Below are positions 5,227 to 6,509 of a stretch of DNA of 6,509 bases, one piece after another. The position numbers and the translations under genes are program-made. The DNA is from an uncultured Micrococcales bacterium (lineage in GTDB: Bacteria > Actinomycetota > Actinomycetes > Actinomycetales > Microbacteriaceae). The stretch is taken from contig CAJXTQ010000036.1 of assembly GCA_913060985.1 (NCBI GenBank), forward strand, positions 1 to 6,509, read 5' to 3'. The number at the start of each line of letters is the position of its first letter. Within the stretch, counting starts at the first letter, position 1. A model generated the notes under the pieces. That model had not been told where the DNA came from, made no database searches, and saw only the letters and a list, made by a program, of their open reading frames with translations.

Positions 5227-6509
5227 CCTCAGTTTTTCTGAGATAGCGGAAGCTGTAGACGGCCAGCTGGTTGTTGGAGACGCAGCCTCAGTCACACAAG
5301 GTCAGGTTTTTACCGATTCCCGAGAGGTTGGACCAGGTGATATTTTCTTTGCCAAACTTGGCGAGGTCGATGACGGACATAAGTATCTAAGTCAAGTTTC
5401 AGCAGTCGGTGCCTCTCTAGCGATTGTTCAGAAGCCAGATTTGGCTTTATCAATTCCACAAATTAAGGTCCAGGACACTGTGATTGCGCTGGCAAAACTT
5501 GCGAGAGTTGTTTTGGAAAAGGTTAGAGCCGACAGCAATCTAAAAGTAATTGGAATCACCGGATCAAACGGAAAAACCAGCACCAAGAGCATGCTGAGAA
5601 CCGTGCTTTCCGAATTTGGGTCTGTGATTGCACCAAAAGGTAGCTACAACAACGATGTCGGTCTCCCGCTCACGGTATTGAGACTTGAGCCTGATACAGA
5701 GTTTCTCATTTTGGAGATGGGGGCAAGCGGCCACGGATCAATTGCCAGGCTTGCAGAGATTGCGAAACCAGACATCGGGCTGCAATTAAAGATCGGCATG
5801 GCACACGCCGGTAAATTTGGTGGGCTGAACGAGACTAAAAAGATCAAAGCCGAGATGTTGCCGCATATTGGTCAGGTTGCGATTCTCAATGCGGACGATC
5901 CAAATGTCTTCGAGATGCGCAACCGAGTCGAAAATTTCCTACTCTTTGGATACAGCGAGCTTGCCCATCTTCATATCTTGGAAACCAGCATAGATATCCA
6001 AGGGACAAAGGTCGATTTTGATCTCAGGGGACAAAAGAGATCGGTTCATCTAAAGACCCTGGGTGAGCATCATGCGATGAATGCGGCTGCTGCCCTGCTT
6101 GTCGTCAGTTTTCTAAATCTGGATGTGGATATAGCAATAGGGGCCTTGGAAGGCCTTGAATTCGCTGAAACTGGGCGCATGCAGCCAATTAGGGGTAAGA
6201 GTGGGCAAATAGTAATAAATGACGCCTATAACGCCTCGCCTGAATCTATGCAGGCTGCCCTGCAGACTCTTGCAACTTTAGGTAGGCAGGGGTTTCGGAC
6301 CACAGCTGTTTTGGGAGGCATGGCAGAGCTGGGTGGGTTTTCAAACGAGCAGCATGATCGGATCGGGAGGCTAGCCGTTCGCTACAACATTGACCAGGTG
6401 GTGGTGATTGGTTCGGAGGCGAAGCTCATTCACATGGGCGCCAGTCAAGAGGGGAGCTGGGATGGCGAATCTTTATTTTTTGAGAGTATCAACGAGGCTT
6501 TTGAGCATT
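5219..6509 (+). CDS. murF: MurF, UDP-MurNAc-tripeptide: D-alanyl-D-alanine ligase (3' end cut by window)
   Basis: The open frame runs from GTG 5219 to the window edge, 430 codons without a stop. The family is about 450-480 residues, so only the end of the C-terminal domain is missing. MurF attaches D-Ala-D-Ala to the UDP-MurNAc-tripeptide with ATP, the last cytoplasmic Mur ligase step. Motifs seen are TDSREVGPGDIFFA at 32-45 in the N-terminal domain, the ATP loop GITGSNGKTSTK at 112-123, SYNNDVGLPLTVL at 142-154, EMGASGHGSI at 166-175, KAEML at 210-214 with K210 a candidate carbamylated lysine, LGEHHAMNAAAAL at 281-293, INDAYNASPESM at 333-344 and VLGGMAELG at 364-372. Small departures are K191 where Asn is usual (TNVG..AH region) and G367 where Asp is usual in VLGDM. 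The start overlaps the murE stop by 8 nt. Function is secure from the motifs and from its place after murE. Confidence 0.94.
   Translation, partial: MISLSFSEIAEAVDGQLVVGDAASVTQGQVFTDSREVGPGDIFFAKLGEVDDGHKYLSQVSAVGASLAIVQKPDLALSIPQIKVQDTVIALAKLARVVLEKVRADSNLKVIGITGSNGKTSTKSMLRTVLSEFGSVIAPKGSYNNDVGLPLTVLRLEPDTEFLILEMGASGHGSIARLAEIAKPDIGLQLKIGMAHAGKFGGLNETKKIKAEMLPHIGQVAILNADDPNVFEMRNRVENFLLFGYSELAHLHILETSIDIQGTKVDFDLRGQKRSVHLKTLGEHHAMNAAAALLVVSFLNLDVDIAIGALEGLEFAETGRMQPIRGKSGQIVINDAYNASPESMQAALQTLATLGRQGFRTTAVLGGMAELGGFSNEQHDRIGRLAVRYNIDQVVVIGSEAKLIHMGASQEGSWDGESLFFESINEAFEH

Noticed and set aside
5107..5295. Reverse-strand open frame across the murE-murF junction
   Set aside because: It is antisense to two conserved ligases and has no recognisable product.

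Overview
This window is a contiguous run of the division and cell wall (dcw) cluster on the + strand: mraZ, rsmH (mraW), an ftsL-like gene, the division transpeptidase gene ftsI/pbpB, murE, and murF cut by the right edge. I see no mobile element, tRNA, rRNA, CRISPR array or foreign island. No new biological system is visible; the points of interest lie in regulatory DNA and in the ligand-binding motifs of MurE.

Organism. MraZ has the actinobacterial form (start MLLGTHTPKLDDKGR, then a VVTRGQD segment). Base composition looks clearly AT-richer than most actinobacteria (judged by eye, not counted). MurE departs from the usual diaminopimelate-binding motifs. Together these suggest a low-GC actinobacterium, perhaps a small aquatic Microbacteriaceae of the Rhodoluna/Aquiluna kind. 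The family placement is inference.

Layout. Bases 1-25 carry three TGGA boxes at exact 10-bp spacing, which look like the MraZ autoregulatory operator, followed by a strong Shine-Dalgarno and mraZ (47-478). A 100-bp gap (479-578) holds a perfect 7-bp inverted repeat. Its 9-nt loop is exactly complementary to the mraZ leader over part of the Shine-Dalgarno. Next come rsmH (579-1505), ftsL-like (1502-2014, 4-nt overlap), ftsI (2035-3795), murE (3799-5226, TTG start, 3-nt gap) and murF (5219 to the window end, GTG start, 8-nt overlap). From rsmH onward the genes are so tightly packed that one transcript with coupled translation is likely.

How they work together. MraZ probably represses the operon through the boxes. 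RsmH methylates 16S rRNA. The FtsL-like protein and FtsI belong to the septal peptidoglycan synthase complex. MurE and MurF add the third amino acid and the D-Ala-D-Ala pair to the cytoplasmic precursor that FtsI later cross-links.
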